This document shows, piece after piece, positions 43,691 through 52,783 of a DNA stretch of 64,000 nucleotides. Position 1 is the stretch's first letter. Each line of letters begins with the position of its first letter. The translations under genes were made by a program, and so were the position numbers. This DNA is from Sphaerochaeta pleomorpha str. Grapes (lineage in GTDB: Bacteria; Spirochaetota; Spirochaetia; Sphaerochaetales; Sphaerochaetaceae). The notes under the pieces are model-generated. The model did not search any database and had not been told where the DNA came from. It saw only the letters and a program-made list of their open reading frames with translations. Location: NCBI RefSeq assembly GCF_000236685.1, contig NC_016633.1:682001-746000 (forward strand), written 5' to 3'.

Positions 43691-45335
43691 GCGCCTCAGA
43701 GGCCTTCTTGATACTGAATTTTAGAGAAAGGGAAGCAAAGATACCGATGGCAAACAGGGCAAGGACAATGCCAAGGCCTTCTTTGAATCCCAAATAAAGC
43801 GGGGCTACCAGAAAAAGCGCTTCCAGGACAATAACCACCAGCGAAAAAACCATTGCGAACAACCCGTTCAGGTTGCTCTTCACGGCCTGGCGGGCAATCG
43901 TCCAGTCCAGCAGGGGATGCCCATAATCGAGGCCAAGCCCGAACGCTGCACAACAGAGGATGATTCCCAGCGAAAGAGGTGTCATCCACAGCAGGTTGAA
44001 CATCGGCAAATCAAAATAGGCAAGCGAAACGATAAGGTATAAGATATTGGTACAAAAAACCAAGACCAAATGCAACAGGAGCTTTGATCGCACAATCTGA
44101 CTCGCCTCTATAGGGTATGTCCGATCCATCTCAAACATTGCCCCTTGTCTGCTGACGCTTGTCGAAGACAGCATGCTTATATTGGAAAACAAGGAAATAA
44201 TAAGAAAGAGAATATAGCGAAAATAAGGGGAAGATGAAAGTTGTACTGAAAGACTCTCCATTTCAGAGAGCACCCCGGATAAAGCATAGACCCCAAGCAG
44301 GATAACGGGAATAAACAACTCCCCGGCCAATTCAAAGGTGAAAGCGGAGGAGGAAAAAATACATTCCAGTTCCCTTCTCATCAGGGAAGCGGTAAGGCCT
44401 GTACTTTTTACGGGTTTCTGGGAAATTCTTTGCCGGTGCCGTATCTGGTTTCCCTGGGCAAAGGAAAAACACCGGTTGAACCCCTTTGCCACAAATATGA
44501 CCAAGAGGCCGCCAATTGCAAGGCTTCCCAGAAGTATGGGGGCAATATATACAGGTTGGAATACCACCCTGCCCTGCCAGGCAAACAAAGGAAGTGCCTG
44601 GTAGATGCGTCTGAGGATCTCGGCTGAATTGGCAAGCATAGACTGGTAATCGATTGCAAAGGTGTCACCAGGAGAAAGATTGCGCGAAAAGCTCCCGGTC
44701 ATTGCAAGCATCAAAGCTACAACCAGGGTGAGGGAAACAATCTGCTCGAAAAGCATATGCCGCTTTCCCCGGGTTATCCTGAGGGTGATACTGGAGATGA
44801 ATATGCCCAGCGAAAGGGGAAGCAAGGGACCGGTTATCAGTAACAGGATCCCTCCCCCGACCAAGGCAGGAGTCACCCCTTTGACCAAAGAGGAAGCAAC
44901 CAAGGCAGGGAAAATTACGAATGCATACGTTGCCACATTACCCAGGTAGGCAATAGCCAGCCTGCTGGCAACCATCTCCTTCTCCGTCACCGGAAAGGAA
45001 ATAACCATAGGCTCATCCTTACCCCGGTATAAAATAGAGGTTACACTGGAAAAACTGAATACCATCAGAAACATAAAACCGGTAAAGCAGGCTACAAACA
45101 TGCCGAGATCAGGGATATCGATCATCATCCCCATTACCTGATAGCTATAGAAATTAACGGCGAACATGCCTTCGAAAACCAAAAAACTGAACCCTAGCAG
45201 CAACATCAGGAAAATCTGGAGGATTTTTCCCCCAAGGTTGTCCCGCTTGTTCACAATCCTGGAGATATAGGTTGCTACCGGTTTCGTTCCCTGGAAAAAC
45301 GCTTGGACCAGTGTCCAGACAATTGACCATCTCAT
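43677..45335 (-). CDS. ABC-2-type transporter permease
   Basis: A 552-residue membrane protein with about twelve hydrophobic helices and no ATPase motifs. The regularly spaced helices and a central hydrophilic loop (around 300-320) suggest a fused, double-length ABC-2 permease. PVTEKEMVASRLAIAYLG is the cytoplasmic segment found in such exporters. Its start overlaps the ATPase stop as ATGA, so the two form one exporter. The substrate cannot be deduced; drugs, peptides or envelope components are all possible. Confidence 0.8.
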   Translation of the reverse strand: MRWSIVWTLVQAFFQGTKPVATYISRIVNKRDNLGGKILQIFLMLLLGFSFLVFEGMFAVNFYSYQVMGMMIDIPDLGMFVACFTGFMFLMVFSFSSVTSILYRGKDEPMVISFPVTEKEMVASRLAIAYLGNVATYAFVIFPALVASSLVKGVTPALVGGGILLLITGPLLPLSLGIFISSITLRITRGKRHMLFEQIVSLTLVVALMLAMTGSFSRNLSPGDTFAIDYQSMLANSAEILRRIYQALPLFAWQGRVVFQPVYIAPILLGSLAIGGLLVIFVAKGFNRCFSFAQGNQIRHRQRISQKPVKSTGLTASLMRRELECIFSSSAFTFELAGELFIPVILLGVYALSGVLSEMESLSVQLSSSPYFRYILFLIISLFSNISMLSSTSVSRQGAMFEMDRTYPIEASQIVRSKLLLHLVLVFCTNILYLIVSLAYFDLPMFNLLWMTPLSLGIILCCAAFGLGLDYGHPLLDWTIARQAVKSNLNGLFAMVFSLVVIVLEALFLVAPLYLGFKEGLGIVLALFAIGIFASLSLKFSIKKASEALKPR

Positions 45336-46072
45336 AGGGAGGACGCTCCTTCGGTAAGTTCAAGGAACAGATGTTCCAAGGTTTTGTCCTGGTCACCCCG
45401 TTTTCCCTGCAGCTCCTTCACTGTTCCAAAAAAGAGCAGGGACCCCTGGGCTATGATTCCGATATTGTCGCACAGTTCCTGGGCAACCTCCATGACATGC
45501 GTGGAGAAGAAAACCATATTCCCCTCCCTGCAGTAGTCTCTCATGGTTTCCTTGAGCAGGAAGGAGGCTTTCGGGTCAAGCCCGACCATTGGCTCATCGA
45601 GAATCAGGATTTTTGGTCGATGGATCAAGGCAGCGATTACCCCAAGCTTTTGTTTCATACCATGCGAATAGGAAGATATTTCATCATCCAGGGCCTTCAC
45701 CAGGCTGAACCGTGTTGCAAGGTCTGTAAGCCTTTCATCGCGTTCGCTATCCGAAACCCCATAGATATCACAAATAAATTGGATATGCCTTCGTCCCGTC
45801 ATCTTTTCATAGAACCGGGGTTCATCGGGTACATACCCGATCATCCTCTTTGCCGCCAGACTCTCAGAGACAATATCCAGTTTGTCGAAAGTGATGGACC
45901 CTTGGTCGGGGGCAAGGATTCCTACCAGCATCTTGATCGTGGTGCTCTTTCCGGCCCCGTTTGGACCGAGAAAGCCGAAGATCTTCCCATCAGGTATAGT
46001 AAGCGTCAAATCCTGAACCGCAGGCTTGGTTCCCTTTGTGTAGGTTTTTGTAACATTCGTTATTTCTATCAT
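45332..46072 (-). CDS. ABC transporter ATP-binding protein (ABC-2 exporter)
   Basis: A 246-residue ATPase: Walker A GFLGPNGAGKST (about 35-46), Q-loop region IGYVPDEPRFYEKMT, signature YSHGMKQKLGVI (SHGMK variant of LSGGQ), Walker B ILILDEPMVGLDP and H-loop FFSTHVMEVA. This arrangement is typical of ABC-2 exporters. The ATG at 46072 follows GGAG; a longer frame runs into the promoter. First gene of the two-gene operon. Confidence 0.93.
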   Translation of the reverse strand: MIEITNVTKTYTKGTKPAVQDLTLTIPDGKIFGFLGPNGAGKSTTIKMLVGILAPDQGSITFDKLDIVSESLAAKRMIGYVPDEPRFYEKMTGRRHIQFICDIYGVSDSERDERLTDLATRFSLVKALDDEISSYSHGMKQKLGVIAALIHRPKILILDEPMVGLDPKASFLLKETMRDYCREGNMVFFSTHVMEVAQELCDNIGIIAQGSLLFFGTVKELQGKRGDQDKTLEHLFLELTEGASSL

Positions 46073-46088
46073 GCGTTTCTCCGCTAGC

Positions 46089-46117
46089 AGTATACGGCAA
46101 AGAATCATAATCAGCAA
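46089..46117 (-). promoter_or_regulatory. Promoter of the ABC-2 exporter operon
   Basis: On the minus strand TTGCTG (46117-46112), a 17-base spacer and TATACT (46094-46089), close before GGAG and the ATG. Confidence 0.55.
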
Positions 46118-46159
46118 GAACTATTTCGAATTCTATCTAACTAGAAATTATTTATCTTT

Positions 46160-46228
46160 TATGCATAAAAATTACTTAATAACAAACAATTTGCTAATAT
46201 CAGCCTTTTTTAAGAATATTTATGCATA
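46160..46228 (+). promoter_or_regulatory. Putative ArgR boxes upstream of argG
   Basis: Two 18-base matches to the ArgR consensus WNTGAAT-N4-ATTCANW. TAAGAAT-ATTT-ATGCATA at 46211-46228 agrees in 6 of 7 positions in each half. TATGCAT-AAAA-ATTACTT at 46160-46177 agrees in 6 and 5. Both precede argG in an AT-rich 230-base gap. No argR gene is in the window, so this is inference. Confidence 0.45.
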
Positions 46229-46233
46229 AATAC

Positions 46234-46262
46234 TTGAATATTATTTATAGTTTATTTACACT
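46234..46262 (+). promoter_or_regulatory. Candidate argG promoter
   Basis: TTGAAT (46234-46239), 17 bases, then TACACT (46257-46262). It lies directly downstream of the ArgR-like boxes; the transcript would start near 46269. Confidence 0.4.
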
Positions 46263-46304
46263 CCATCCATACAACAAAAGCAAATACCCTGGAGGATTGA
46301 AGAT

Positions 46305-47522
46305 ATGGAAAAAGAGAAAGTTATTCTTGCATACAGTGGTGGCCTGGATACTTCGGTAATCCTTAAATGGCTTAGCAACAAAGGTTTTGATGTCATCGCC
46401 TATGTTGCAAACGTAGGCCAGAATGAAGACTTTGCGGCTATCGAGAAAAAGGCTTTTGCCACCGGTGCCTCCAAAGTGTATATCGAAGACCTTCGCAAAG
46501 AACTTGTCACTGATTATGTATTCCCTGCCATGAAGGCCAATACCATATATGAAGGGACCTACATGCTTGGCACTTCCCTTGCCCGCCCTATCATCGCCAA
46601 GAGGCAGATTGAGATAGCGAAAAAGGAAGGCACGGTCTATGTAGCACACGGGGCAACCGGCAAGGGCAATGACCAGGTCAGGTTTGAGTTCGGTTACTAT
46701 ATGAACATGCCTGAGGTCAAAATCATTTCCCCCTGGAAGGATCCTGAGTGGCTCAGCCAGTTCGAAGGCCGCTCTGACATGATTGCCTATGCTGAGAAAT
46801 ATGGCATTCCCATAAAAGCCTCAACCAAGAAACCCTATAGCGAAGATGAGAATCTGATCCATATCAGCCATGAGGCCGGTATCCTGGAAAACCCTGCCAA
46901 CAGGTGCCCTGAGGATGTCTACAGCCTCACAGTCAGCCCCAAGAACGCTCCTGACGAAGAGACTTTGCTCACCTTTACCTTTAAAGATGGCATTCCCCTC
47001 TCGGTCAAGAACGAGAATGACGGGACTGAAGTCACCGATCCGCTGGAAATGATCCTCTACCTCAACAAAGTAGGGCATGACAATGCTATCGGACGGGTCG
47101 ATATGGTTGAGAACCGGTTCATCGGCATCAAGAGCCGCGGTGTATACGAGACCCCGGGTTGCGAGATCCTCTGGAAAGCCCACCATAACCTGGAAGGCAT
47201 CACCATGGACAAGGAGGTAATGCATCTTCGTGATGGCCTTACCCCCAAGTATGCAGAGCTGATCTATAACGGGTATTGGTTTGCCCCTGAGTTCAACATG
47301 CTCACCGCTGCCTTTGAGCAGAGCCAGAAACAGGTAACAGGAACCTCCAAAGTAGTATTGTACAAAGGCAACGTAACCTTTGCAGGGGTAACCAGCCCTT
47401 GTTCCCTCTACAATGAGGAACTCGGCTCCATGGATAAGGCCGGGGGCTATCAGCCAGTCGACTGTAAAGGATTCATCAATATCAATGCTATTCGCCTGAT
47501 GGCTAGTTCCAGCCGGAACTAA
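46305..47522 (+). CDS. argG: Argininosuccinate synthase
   Basis: A 405-residue enzyme that condenses citrulline and aspartate using ATP. The ATP loop is AYSGGLDTS (9-17), followed by [19 protein letters not shown] and the SPWKDPEW and [15 protein letters not shown] blocks. GGAGG precedes the ATG by 9 bases. argH is not adjacent. A terminator follows immediately. Putative ArgR boxes upstream suggest repression by arginine. Confidence 0.98.
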   Translation: MEKEKVILAYSGGLDTSVILKWLSNKGFDVIAYVANVGQNEDFAAIEKKAFATGASKVYIEDLRKELVTDYVFPAMKANTIYEGTYMLGTSLARPIIAKRQIEIAKKEGTVYVAHGATGKGNDQVRFEFGYYMNMPEVKIISPWKDPEWLSQFEGRSDMIAYAEKYGIPIKASTKKPYSEDENLIHISHEAGILENPANRCPEDVYSLTVSPKNAPDEETLLTFTFKDGIPLSVKNENDGTEVTDPLEMILYLNKVGHDNAIGRVDMVENRFIGIKSRGVYETPGCEILWKAHHNLEGITMDKEVMHLRDGLTPKYAELIYNGYWFAPEFNMLTAAFEQSQKQVTGTSKVVLYKGNVTFAGVTSPCSLYNEELGSMDKAGGYQPVDCKGFININAIRLMASSSRN

Positions 47523-47543
47523 CCCCCTAGGGAATTGTCTGGG

Positions 47544-47570
47544 AACTGCCTTGGAAACGAGGCAGTTTTT
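47544..47570 (+). terminator. Terminator of argG
   Basis: A 7-bp stem AACTGCC / GGCAGTT with a 10-base loop and a T-run, 22 bases after the argG stop. Confidence 0.75.
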
Positions 47571-47628
47571 CTTTGTCAATTCACAAAGGACCCATCTTAT
47601 GGTAGTCTTAAAAATTGGGGGAAAACCT

Positions 47629-48099
47629 ATGAAAACGAAAGAATTATTGATGAAAGCCGTAGAAACGGCAATGCAAACCATGGAACAGAATATCGGAGGA
47701 CCCTTCGGGGCAGCGTTGGTAGACGGTGAAGGAAAAGTATACCTTGCATCCAACAGCGTCCTAGGCGGGCATGACCCCACTGCCCATGCGGAGATCAATG
47801 TCATCCGCAAAGCCTGCCAGGACAAACAAACCCATGACCTGACAGGATGTGTCGTCTACACGACCTGTTACCCTTGCCCCATGTGCCTTTCTGCATGCAT
47901 CTGGGCAAATATCAAGGAAGTCTATTATGGCTGTACCCCCAAGGATGCCGCAGCTATAGGATTCAGGGACGATTTTATCTATTCCTTCATCAATGGAGGT
48001 TGCACCGATGCCTCGGTACTGCCAATACATGCAGCAGAACGAGAGATATGCCTGCCCCTTTTCGAGGCATATGCTAAAATGGACAAAGAAATCTATTGA
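47629..48099 (+). CDS. Guanine deaminase-like cytidine/purine deaminase
   Basis: A 156-residue zinc-dependent deaminase. Zinc ligands and the catalytic Glu are in PTAHAEINVIRKA, and the two Cys in YTTCYPCPMCLSACIW. The C-terminal AAAIGFRDDFIY closely resembles the GuaD/guanine deaminase form rather than tRNA adenosine deaminase TadA, so guanine to xanthine is the favoured reaction. GGGGGA precedes the ATG. Its 3' end overlaps the convergent GH20 gene by 7 bases. Confidence 0.82.
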   Translation: MKTKELLMKAVETAMQTMEQNIGGPFGAALVDGEGKVYLASNSVLGGHDPTAHAEINVIRKACQDKQTHDLTGCVVYTTCYPCPMCLSACIWANIKEVYYGCTPKDAAAIGFRDDFIYSFINGGCTDASVLPIHAAEREICLPLFEAYAKMDKEIY

Positions 48100-49601
48100 A
48101 CAATCCCTGATTTCCGGCTGTGATGCCTTACCCGCATCCGCTGGATTTTTTTTCTGAGCCCAGAATACCAGACAGGGGGATTCCAGAAAAGGCGGCTTGC
48201 CATTGAGACACCAGAAGGAAAGAGCTTTTTCGAACCTCCTTTGAGGTTTTTTCTGAACTGCTTCCAGTCAAGCAATCCGCTTTCCGTCCACAGGGCCTCT
48301 GAACCAGCAACCAAACGGGGGAACATATGTTTGTCCCGTTGTTTCCGGGTATAGACTTTTTCAGTCCAGAGCAGGAATTCCGACCCTGGAACCGTATATT
48401 TTTTCCCGGCTAGATTTTGGATCGAATGCCCATATTGGTAGGCATCATGGACAGTTACCATGGAATGGGGCAGATCCAAATAGGTATGGAAATAATCCGA
48501 CATGATACATATACGACCTGCAAGGACCCCCTGACGGCCAAAATCGAGCGGAGACCAGATCTGGCAGGCTATTGACGGATCATAGGATTCCTGCACGGAA
48601 TCATTCCACACAATCACCCGTTTGCCTTTTTCCCGGGCAGATACCGCCATCTGGTTGGTAAACCAGGATAACAAGCCCTCTTCTTGCTGCAATTGCAGTT
48701 CTTTGATTCTTTTCTGGCACTTGGGACAGGTTTTCCACCGGGTAAGGGGAATTTCATCTCCCCCTAGGTGGATATACGGCCCAGGAAACAAATCACATAT
48801 TTCAGCGATTACCGTGCGGGCAAAGACAAGTGCCTCGTCATTACCCATACACAGCAATTCCGAAAAAATTCCGCCTCCCTTAGGTACTGAGAAAGGACCG
48901 CCCGTGCAGCTGAACTGGGGATACCCAACCAAGGCAGCCATGAAATGGCCAGGCATATCAATCTCCGGAACAATGGTAATATTCCTTTGGGAAGCATATG
49001 CCACTACCTGTTTAATCTGTTTTTTCGTATAGAAAGGAGCATCACTACTTGTCAGAAGCGGATAGGCACCTATAGCAATACGCCATCCCTGGTCATCGCT
49101 GAGGTGCCAATGGAACACGTTCAACTTCAAACGGGAAAGCAAATCCATCAGACGCAACAGCTCCGGGACCGGGCAAAAACTCCTGGTTGCATCGAGCATA
49201 AAGCCTCTCCAGAAAAAGGCAGGGTAATCATCGATCTCACAGCAGGGGAAAGAATGCGATGGACAATCTGCAAGTTGACGCAAGGTCTGGATTGCATAAA
49301 AGGCACCCCCAGGTGTCTTACAGGTAATCGAGCACCCACCTGGAAAAACCCTAAGGTGATAGGAATCAGTGGTTTGGGCATCATCTGAGACAATAAACTG
49401 GATTGCCGCGTTTTTTTTCCCAGTCCCTACCGAGCAAACGGTACCAAACGAAGAGCGAAGCAATGTAGCCAGTTGCGTGGCGGCAAAAAAATACTGCATT
49501 GACGGAATGAGAATATCCAGTTTGTCCGGTAACAAAAAAGTACCGTTGGTCAGAGAAACAGAGCCATTGGGTCGGGGAATGATCGAAAGAGTTTTTTTCA
49601 T
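48093..49601 (-). CDS. Beta-N-acetylhexosaminidase, GH20
   Basis: A 502-residue glycoside hydrolase. The GH20b-like N-terminal domain precedes a TIM barrel with WRGFMLDATRSF, FHWHLSDDQGWRI, MPGHFMA and the catalytic Asp-Glu pair HLGGDE. No signal peptide is seen, so it would act in the cytoplasm on imported sugars. It is the last gene of a ROK-binding protein-permease-permease cluster, 12 bases after the second permease. Chitin- or peptidoglycan-derived oligosaccharides are plausible substrates (inference). Confidence 0.9.
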   Translation of the reverse strand: MKKTLSIIPRPNGSVSLTNGTFLLPDKLDILIPSMQYFFAATQLATLLRSSFGTVCSVGTGKKNAAIQFIVSDDAQTTDSYHLRVFPGGCSITCKTPGGAFYAIQTLRQLADCPSHSFPCCEIDDYPAFFWRGFMLDATRSFCPVPELLRLMDLLSRLKLNVFHWHLSDDQGWRIAIGAYPLLTSSDAPFYTKKQIKQVVAYASQRNITIVPEIDMPGHFMAALVGYPQFSCTGGPFSVPKGGGIFSELLCMGNDEALVFARTVIAEICDLFPGPYIHLGGDEIPLTRWKTCPKCQKRIKELQLQQEEGLLSWFTNQMAVSAREKGKRVIVWNDSVQESYDPSIACQIWSPLDFGRQGVLAGRICIMSDYFHTYLDLPHSMVTVHDAYQYGHSIQNLAGKKYTVPGSEFLLWTEKVYTRKQRDKHMFPRLVAGSEALWTESGLLDWKQFRKNLKGGSKKLFPSGVSMASRLFWNPPVWYSGLRKKIQRMRVRHHSRKSGIVQ

Positions 49602-49613
49602 GGGGAGTAATAC

Positions 49614-50444
49614 TTATTCCTTTGTAGATCCGGCAGCAAAGCCCTGTGCGATTTTGTCCCTGAAAATCAGGTAGAAGACCACCATGGGGACAGTGCCTAT
49701 TGCGAGGGCAGAGAATTGGAGCCCGTAATCACGGGACATCCCCCCTGCAAAACTGTTTATTCCTACCGGTAACGACCGTATCGCAATATCACTGGTAAGC
49801 GTCTGCACCAGGATGAATTCATTCCAGTTACCCAAAAAGGTATAGATGAACATTGTCGATATAATTGGCGTCGAAACGGGAATGATTATCTTAAAGAAGA
49901 CCTGGAGGAACGACGCACCTTCGATGATCGCCGACTCCTGCATTGCATCGGGAATACCCCTGATATAGGTCGTTGACAAAAAAATCTGAAAAGGGAGACC
50001 GAAGGCGATATACGGGAGGATTACCCCAAGCCGCGTATTGGCTATCCCCATCCTGGTCTCCATGATAAACAATGGCACGATGACAGAATGGACGGTAATC
50101 AGCAACCCAAGCGTATAGAACATCATGAGCACCTTGTTGAAACCATATCTGAATTTCGAGAAGGCGTACCCACTGCCCATTGCAAACACTACGGTAAAAA
50201 GCGTAGCTATCAAGGAATAGAGAAGGCTGTTGTAGAAGTAGACACCCAGATGTCCCTGGACCCAGGACAACACATAGTTCTGCAGGTACAGAAACATTGG
50301 GGGCAACAGGGGGTTTCGCACAATCAGGGCATGGGGTTTGAAGGAATTAAGTAACATCCAGACAAGGGGGACGACAGTCAACAATGTAAAAACTATCATG
50401 ATAAGGTAGGCAATACCTTTCCAGAACGGCCTATGTTTCTTCAT
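49614..50444 (-). CDS. Sugar ABC transporter permease, MalG type
   Basis: A 276-residue permease with six hydrophobic helices. The cytoplasmic EAA loop reads ESAIIEGASFLQVFFKIIIP, which contacts the ATPase. FYNSLLYSLIATLFTVVFAM and GNWNEFILVQTL are typical of CUT1 family members. It pairs with the permease encoded just upstream. No ATPase gene is in the cluster, so a shared MsmX/MsiK-type ATPase is expected. Confidence 0.92.
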   Translation of the reverse strand: MKKHRPFWKGIAYLIMIVFTLLTVVPLVWMLLNSFKPHALIVRNPLLPPMFLYLQNYVLSWVQGHLGVYFYNSLLYSLIATLFTVVFAMGSGYAFSKFRYGFNKVLMMFYTLGLLITVHSVIVPLFIMETRMGIANTRLGVILPYIAFGLPFQIFLSTTYIRGIPDAMQESAIIEGASFLQVFFKIIIPVSTPIISTMFIYTFLGNWNEFILVQTLTSDIAIRSLPVGINSFAGGMSRDYGLQFSALAIGTVPMVVFYLIFRDKIAQGFAAGSTKE

Positions 50445-50454
50445 GGCTTTCTCC

Positions 50455-51342
50455 TTATTCGTATTTTTGCTCTATGCGGTTGCTCACCGCCTGCAAAACC
50501 AAGATCAAACCAACGCTGAGCAATACGATGATAATGGAGACAGCACTCCCAAACCCATATTTGTAATATTTGAACGTATTGGTATACATATAGAGAGCTA
50601 TGACCTCGGTGAAATGGGCTGGTCCACCACCTGTCATTGCAAAAATCAGGTCAAAGGCTTTCAAGCTGCCTGAAATCGCAAAGATTGCGGTAGTCGCGAT
50701 GGCCCCCACCATGCTGGGAAGAATAATCCTGGAGAACATCTGGCCTTCCGAAGCCCCATCGATCTGCGCCGCTTCCAAAATAGAGGGTGAAATTTTCTGG
50801 AGGTTTGCAAGGTAGATGATCATATAGGTTCCGGTATACATCCAAAGCAAAACGAACAGGATGGGAACTATGGCAAGGCTCCTGTTCTCAAAAATTTTCA
50901 TCACGTACTGGGTGTTGCCTGTAATATTCCGAACGAGAGCTGTCAGCAAACCGGAAGAAGAGAAAATCTGGTTCCAGAGCAGTGCAACAACGACAGGCGA
51001 TATCGTTATGGGAAGGAATATCATGGTTTGAAAAAACTGAGTTCCCTTCACCATTTTCCGATGCAACATAAAAGCCAGCAGAAAACCTAAAGGAATCTGG
51101 CCGAATACTGAAATTACAACAATGAGCAGATTGTTTCTGAGACCATGGAGAAAAACAGGGTCAACAAAAATGGTCCGGTAGTTCTCCAGGCCAGAAAATG
51201 CCGGGATTCCGTAGCCATTCCACTTAGTAAAGCTCAAAGAAAAACTGAACAGGACAGGAAACACGATAATTGCAGCAAAAAGGATTAATCCTGGCGCTAC
51301 CAGAACCCAATAGCTTGCCATTTTTTGTTGTTTGAACGTCAT
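50455..51342 (-). CDS. Sugar ABC transporter permease, MalF type
   Basis: A 295-residue permease with six helices, starting MTFKQQKMASYWVLVAPGLILF. TIFVDPVFLHGLRNNLL, EAAQIDGASEGQMFSRIILP (EAA loop) and the C-terminal helices agree with CUT1 family members. The ATG at 51342 is the preferred start; a frame 16 codons longer lacks a site. It lies between the binding protein and the MalG-type permease. Confidence 0.92.
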   Translation of the reverse strand: MTFKQQKMASYWVLVAPGLILFAAIIVFPVLFSFSLSFTKWNGYGIPAFSGLENYRTIFVDPVFLHGLRNNLLIVVISVFGQIPLGFLLAFMLHRKMVKGTQFFQTMIFLPITISPVVVALLWNQIFSSSGLLTALVRNITGNTQYVMKIFENRSLAIVPILFVLLWMYTGTYMIIYLANLQKISPSILEAAQIDGASEGQMFSRIILPSMVGAIATTAIFAISGSLKAFDLIFAMTGGGPAHFTEVIALYMYTNTFKYYKYGFGSAVSIIIVLLSVGLILVLQAVSNRIEQKYE

Positions 51343-51409
51343 TGGTATCTTACCTTCCAAAGGGTTGCTTCCGTTTTGAAACAGAAGCAACCCTGATTAC
51401 AAAACTCGT

Positions 51410-52735
51410 TTATTTGTTTCCACGGTCGATTTTATCAACCATCGTTTCCAGGCTTTGACCAACCTGCAAGGGAGTCATGGTTCCAAACATCATGTTCTGC
51501 AAATTGACATTGAAGGTTCCGATCGGCTCTGCACCAAGGACAGAGTCCATGACGTAGCCCATGGGCACTTTCCCTGCATAGGCAATCAGTTTCTTTACCA
51601 TAGGATCTGCATCGGAAGGCTCTGCCAGTTTATATGCGGGCAATCTTCCGAATCTCTGCCTGATGGCAGAACCTTCAGGACCCGAATAGAACCAGATCCA
51701 TTTCCAGGCAGCCTCTGCCTGTTTGTCGGTAAGCTTTGCATTCATACCAAACCCTTGCCCTGCAGTGGCAGAGGTAGACTGGCTCTTGCCTATCTGGTTG
51801 GGAACATCGGGGAAAGACTCCAGCGTCATGTAAGTCTTCTGCTCGTCGGTAAGTTCTCCAACAAGGCTATTTACGGTCCAACCGCCATCAATGAAGTAAA
51901 CAGCTCTTTCGTTTACAAAATCATCGAGACCCTGGCCATAGGCCAATTGGTTCGTACCAGGCGAAAGCATCTGCTTATCAGACAGTTGCTTGATGATATC
52001 CATGGCTGCAACGAACTGCGGGTCATCGAATTTTGCACCGGTACCTGCAATGGCACTGTCGAACCAAGGAAGGCCACAGGTTCTTTCAACGAGCATTCCT
52101 GCAACGCAGGACTGCATCGGCCAAGCATCCTTATTGGCAATGGAGATAGGTATCAAGCCAGCGGCTCTGATGGCAGGCCCCTGGGCGATCAATTCGTCAA
52201 GGGTTTTGGGCATCGTCAGGTTTAGTTCCTTGAGCAAACGGGTATTGGTATACATAATCGAGCAAATGCTGATATCCTCAGGCAGCTCCCAGATTTCACC
52301 ATTATTCCCCTGCCCCTGCATTGCCATATCCGCAAACTCTGCCTCATGTCCTTTCAGCCACGGCCGAAGGTCCTTGACCAAACCGGCATTGGTTACCTGG
52401 GAGGTTCGTTTACCTGGGTAAAGCAGAATAATATCAGGTAACTGGCCGGATACGGCAAGAGTCTGCAGCTTGTCATGGAAAGACTCGCCGAAGCCATATT
52501 CAAATTGCAATTTGATGTCGGGATTTTCGCTTTCAAACTGTTTTACCAAAAAGGCAAAGTTCGGGGCCGTAGTTTTATCCGTCTGATCAAGATAATGGTA
52601 GACAGAGAGGGTTGTCACCCCATTGGCATCGGTCTTGTTCGGAGTCATTTCCTTTGTCCCTGCCGAAAAAAGCAATGGGGGGAACAGAAGGAGAGACACG
52701 AATAGCGTCAAGAGCATGTGTTTCGATTTCATCAT
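51410..52735 (-). CDS. Extracellular sugar-binding protein (ABC family 1)
   Basis: A 441-residue periplasmic binding protein. The N-terminal leader of about 25 residues (LLLFPPLLFSAGTKE) ends without a lipobox Cys, so signal peptidase I cleavage is likely. FESENPDIKLQFEYG and the WKWIWFYSGPEGSAIRQRFG stretch are typical of CUT1 oligosaccharide-binding proteins. GGAGG is 3 bases from the first ATG and 6 from the second (52732), so the second may be used. Feeds the two permeases encoded downstream. Confidence 0.9.
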   Translation of the reverse strand: MMKSKHMLLTLFVSLLLFPPLLFSAGTKEMTPNKTDANGVTTLSVYHYLDQTDKTTAPNFAFLVKQFESENPDIKLQFEYGFGESFHDKLQTLAVSGQLPDIILLYPGKRTSQVTNAGLVKDLRPWLKGHEAEFADMAMQGQGNNGEIWELPEDISICSIMYTNTRLLKELNLTMPKTLDELIAQGPAIRAAGLIPISIANKDAWPMQSCVAGMLVERTCGLPWFDSAIAGTGAKFDDPQFVAAMDIIKQLSDKQMLSPGTNQLAYGQGLDDFVNERAVYFIDGGWTVNSLVGELTDEQKTYMTLESFPDVPNQIGKSQSTSATAGQGFGMNAKLTDKQAEAAWKWIWFYSGPEGSAIRQRFGRLPAYKLAEPSDADPMVKKLIAYAGKVPMGYVMDSVLGAEPIGTFNVNLQNMMFGTMTPLQVGQSLETMVDKIDRGNK

Positions 52736-52759
52736 TAGCCTCCAGAAATATATGTGAGA

Positions 52760-52774
52760 TCCTAGAACCTAGGA
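52760..52774. promoter_or_regulatory. Inverted repeat between the ROK gene and the binding protein
   Basis: TCCTAG-AAC-CTAGGA, located in the 48 bases between the two genes. It may mark an internal operator or processing site. Confidence 0.3.
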
Positions 52775-52783
52775 GAGAGCTTT

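Noticed and set aside
46821-47825. A 334-codon minus-strand frame opposite argG
   Set aside because: It covers argG, its terminator and the start of the deaminase gene; a shadow frame.
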